Assembly: GCA_027487315.1 (NCBI GenBank)
Contig: JAIYDW010000063.1
Location: 1-35,015, forward strand
Source: Verrucomicrobiaceae bacterium
GTDB taxonomy: Bacteria > Verrucomicrobiota > Verrucomicrobiia > Verrucomicrobiales > Verrucomicrobiaceae
Direction of reading: 5' to 3'
DNA: 35,015 bases
This document shows, one piece after another, positions 32,965-35,015 of this stretch. The notes below the pieces were generated by a model that saw nothing but the letters and a program-made list of their open reading frames with translations, searched no databases and was not told where the DNA came from. Position 1 is the first letter of the stretch. The number at the start of each line of letters is the position of its first letter. A program made the position numbers and the translations under genes.

Positions 32965-34782
32965 TCAAGTCGCTTTTGTGCCCGGGCGGACGAACGCAAA
33001 TTCTTCAAGTTCTTTAATCAACGCCTTGAGCTGTTCAGGTACTTCGCCTGCCTTCATCTGATCAATTATTGCAGTTGGGCTCACAGAGATTCCATACCGC
33101 GTCTCTAGGTTCTGGTTGATTTTGGCAAGGGCGTCCTTCCCTGGAAGTAAGTGGTATCGGCTCTGCTCGCTTTGCCATAAACCTTCAAATTCAGCAAGTG
33201 CAGTCTCAGTGAAATGCGATTCGTCAAAGCCTGGTCTGTGGAGTTTTCCAAATCGCTTTGCGGAAGTGATGAATTGTGATGCGATGTAGTTCTTTTTTTC
33301 GTCGGCGTAAGCATCCAATAATTCTTGAGCACACTCAACGTAGACAACTTTTTTTCCCGACCGTTTTGACCGATCTGCAAGTCTATGCGCAGCAGCACGA
33401 TCAATTGCTTTAGGACACAGGAGAAAATTCTCAATTTCTTTACACCCGTGAACGCTCACAAAACGGCAAAATTTGCGGCACTCCTCGGAGATAGAATCAC
33501 ATTCGAGTTGAGATCGAAAATCTCGGTCGAAAATCGCGGTAGCCGCGATCTCTCCTCCTAAGGTAGTTTCGATCCCTTTCTTGAGGGTGCGAATTCGCTC
33601 AGGGTTAAACCCTTCTACGGGAATCACAGCAAAATCTGACCGGCTCGAAACCTTATTGAACTCTAGCTTCCTTGCAATTTTCCCAATGATTTGAAAGTCG
33701 TTGCCTTCCACAAAAATTGCACGGCGTGTTTTAGCAAGTTGGGTGAGGATCGGGTTCAGATTTGATCCAAGAAGAAGGAAAATCTCAGATAACTCAGAAG
33801 GCTGTTTAATTCGCCGTGCGCTCTTCCGCTTTTTGTTCACCAAAACAATATCGTCTGCTTCGGCTTCGGTAATAATTTCGGTGGAATGTGTGGCGATGAT
33901 AATGTCGGGACCGAGATTTCGGAGCAATACAAGCAGTTGCCTCTGTAAATCTGCGTGAAGATAAATGTCGGGTTCATCTATCAAGAACAGAGCTTTGTCT
34001 TTCGATTGAACCAAATGCGTCAACATTTGGCACCAAACCTGAAATCCAAAGCCTGCCCAGAAAATCTCGCGCGGTATCCGTTCCTCAGGGCAAAACATGT
34101 GGAGTCGCGGTTTGCCGCTCGAATAGTCCACTTTGGGAGGTTCGATGTCCATTCCAGGCCACGACTCGTTGAGCATTTGCCTGAATTCAGGGAAGCGGTC
34201 ACGATAATGGTGCCAAATGTTGCGGAAATTCCTGGCTGCGGTGTAATTGAAGAGGGCCAGTCTAGCAGCTTCTTCTTGGTACAACAGTTCATCATGGTCG
34301 ACAGGTCCTAGAATTGGAACAAAGCCGACTGGGCAATTAAACAGCTGCTTAAACGACTTGGTACTTCGTGGAGGTGCACCACCGGTCTCAGGGATCAGAT
34401 AACAGCGTTCACGCTCGGGGAAAAAGAGAACTAACTTATTGCCGTTAGATAGCGTGAATTTGACAGACGCGGGGGTCGTGTTGTCGTAATTGTAAAATAG
34501 ATTTTCTTGAGCAACTGAAATACCATTTAGATCTATGGAATAGCCAAAAGTTTCCCCCCGTGGTCCAGGAATTAGTTCAGGATTTCTCGAACTAGCTTTT
34601 CGGTGGGCCGCAGCCAGAATTCGGAAAGCTGCTAATATTGTAGATTTGCCGGCATTGTTTGGGCCGACAAGGATATTAAATGAACGCAGATGAAGGGTGA
34701 AACGCTCAAAGGCCTTGAACAGGGTGAAATCAACTCGGACAAAATGGTGCAGCTCTTCTGGACCATTATTGTTAGCTTTCAT
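32965..34782 (-). CDS. ABC-type ATPase/TOPRIM fusion, candidate anti-phage protein (PARIS- or OLD-like)
   Basis: A 605-residue protein joining an ABC/SMC-type ATPase to a C-terminal TOPRIM/DUF4435-like domain. The ATPase has Walker A GPNNAGKS (about 40-47), Walker B LFLIDEP (about 265-271) followed by DIYLH, and the switch histidine in ATHSTE (about 297-302). The second domain has the TOPRIM glutamate in FVEGND (about 357-362), the DxD pair in FDRDF (about 418-422) and CKEIENFLL (about 447-455), typical of DUF4435 proteins. PARIS systems have the ATPase AriA and the DUF4435 protein AriB, and fused forms are known; OLD nucleases have the same order. I chose the ATG at 34782 over the one at 34824. 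No partner gene is visible. Confidence 0.82.
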   Translation of the reverse strand: MKANNNGPEELHHFVRVDFTLFKAFERFTLHLRSFNILVGPNNAGKSTILAAFRILAAAHRKASSRNPELIPGPRGETFGYSIDLNGISVAQENLFYNYDNTTPASVKFTLSNGNKLVLFFPERERCYLIPETGGAPPRSTKSFKQLFNCPVGFVPILGPVDHDELLYQEEAARLALFNYTAARNFRNIWHHYRDRFPEFRQMLNESWPGMDIEPPKVDYSSGKPRLHMFCPEERIPREIFWAGFGFQVWCQMLTHLVQSKDKALFLIDEPDIYLHADLQRQLLVLLRNLGPDIIIATHSTEIITEAEADDIVLVNKKRKSARRIKQPSELSEIFLLLGSNLNPILTQLAKTRRAIFVEGNDFQIIGKIARKLEFNKVSSRSDFAVIPVEGFNPERIRTLKKGIETTLGGEIAATAIFDRDFRSQLECDSISEECRKFCRFVSVHGCKEIENFLLCPKAIDRAAAHRLADRSKRSGKKVVYVECAQELLDAYADEKKNYIASQFITSAKRFGKLHRPGFDESHFTETALAEFEGLWQSEQSRYHLLPGKDALAKINQNLETRYGISVSPTAIIDQMKAGEVPEQLKALIKELEEFAFVRPGTKAT

Positions 34783-34859
34783 ACAAGCGCAGAGCGTTGC
34801 TTCCTTTGGCGCACAAATCAGCAACCAAACCGAATCGGGTTTTGTGATGCTCTCAATTC

Positions 34860-35015
34860 CTACTGGCAGGCTTCACACTCCCCGCCGTTGCGCATCGCCT
34901 CGATGGAGCAGGCGAGTTTTTCTTCGGCGGTGAATTTGGCGGCGGCGGCGACGGAGGCGGCGTGGGTGCCGACGATGCCGCGCTTCTCTTTCTCGACTTC
35001 GCTGGTGGCTTTTTC
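34860..35015 (-). CDS. C-terminus of a probable ribonucleotide reductase alpha subunit (partial)
   Basis: The last 51 codons of a minus-strand gene that enters from beyond the right edge. The sequence ends ACSIEAMRN, then GGECEACQ and a stop. A C-terminal CxxC after a flexible, alanine-rich stretch matches the swinging redox tail of class I ribonucleotide reductase large subunits, which reduces the active site for deoxynucleotide synthesis. The GC content is high again, unlike the neighbouring ATPase gene. The call rests on a short tail and memory of the family, so another cysteine-tailed protein is possible. Confidence 0.5.
   Translation of the reverse strand, partial: EKATSEVEKEKRGIVGTHAASVAAAAKFTAEEKLACSIEAMRNGGECEACQ

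Noticed and set aside
32638-33108. Plus-strand open frame of 156 residues
   Set aside because: It overlaps the ATPase-TOPRIM gene antisense, lacks a recognisable motif and has no ribosome-binding site.
32965-34782. Two-gene Gabija system
   Set aside because: The ATPase-TOPRIM order resembles GajA, but no UvrD-like helicase (GajB) gene lies beside it within the window.

Overview
The window looks like chromosomal DNA of a GC-rich, Gram-negative bacterium, most likely a member of the Verrucomicrobiota (Prosthecobacter/Verrucomicrobium-like). The reasons are inferential: two secreted formylglycine sulfatases with secreted esterases, many signal peptides and lipoproteins, an outer-membrane barrel, a Ser/Thr kinase with Sel1 repeats, FG-GAP propeller proteins, a tryptophan-rich DUF6600-type lipoprotein, and almost no Shine-Dalgarno sites. 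I could not run a taxonomic search.

Layout. 1-2.9 kb (+): a PIN-PhoH ATPase and transaldolase, the latter ending in a clear rho-independent terminator. 2.9-8.3 kb (-): a VF530-type small DNA-binding protein, a large Pat-like acyl-CoA synthetase/GNAT fusion, a 170-bp palindrome, a histone-deacetylase-family protein and a beta-lactamase-fold hydrolase. This puts a candidate protein acetyltransferase beside a candidate deacetylase. 8.4-12.3 kb: an FHA-nucleotide cyclase (-) divergent from a Ser/Thr kinase with a membrane segment and Sel1 repeats (+), then a small lipoprotein. 12.3-16.5 kb (-): sulfatase, HEAT-repeat secreted protein and secreted esterase, possibly one operon. 16.7-19.4 kb (+): a DUF6600-type lipoprotein with nine 69-bp tandem repeats. 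19.5-25.4 kb (-): two tandem paralogous FG-GAP secreted proteins, each with the same 37-bp motif about 50 bp upstream of its start. 25.6-29.8 kb: a secreted protein of unknown function, a small membrane protein, and a second sulfatase-esterase pair.

30-34.8 kb is visibly lower in GC and looks accessory. It holds a possible decayed secreted-protein gene, an outer-membrane protein preceded by a small protein with a histone-H1-like lysine tail, and a single-gene ABC-ATPase/TOPRIM fusion resembling fused PARIS or OLD-type anti-phage proteins. The right edge returns to GC-rich DNA with the C-terminus of what is probably the ribonucleotide reductase large subunit.

The most interesting points are the ATPase-TOPRIM fusion in the low-GC segment, the large palindrome between the acetyltransferase and deacetylase genes, the kinase/FHA-cyclase pair, and the FG-GAP paralogs with their shared upstream motif. 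Starts were moved to internal ATG codons where the longest reading began with GTG or TTG or where a signal peptide decided it; residue numbers follow those starts.
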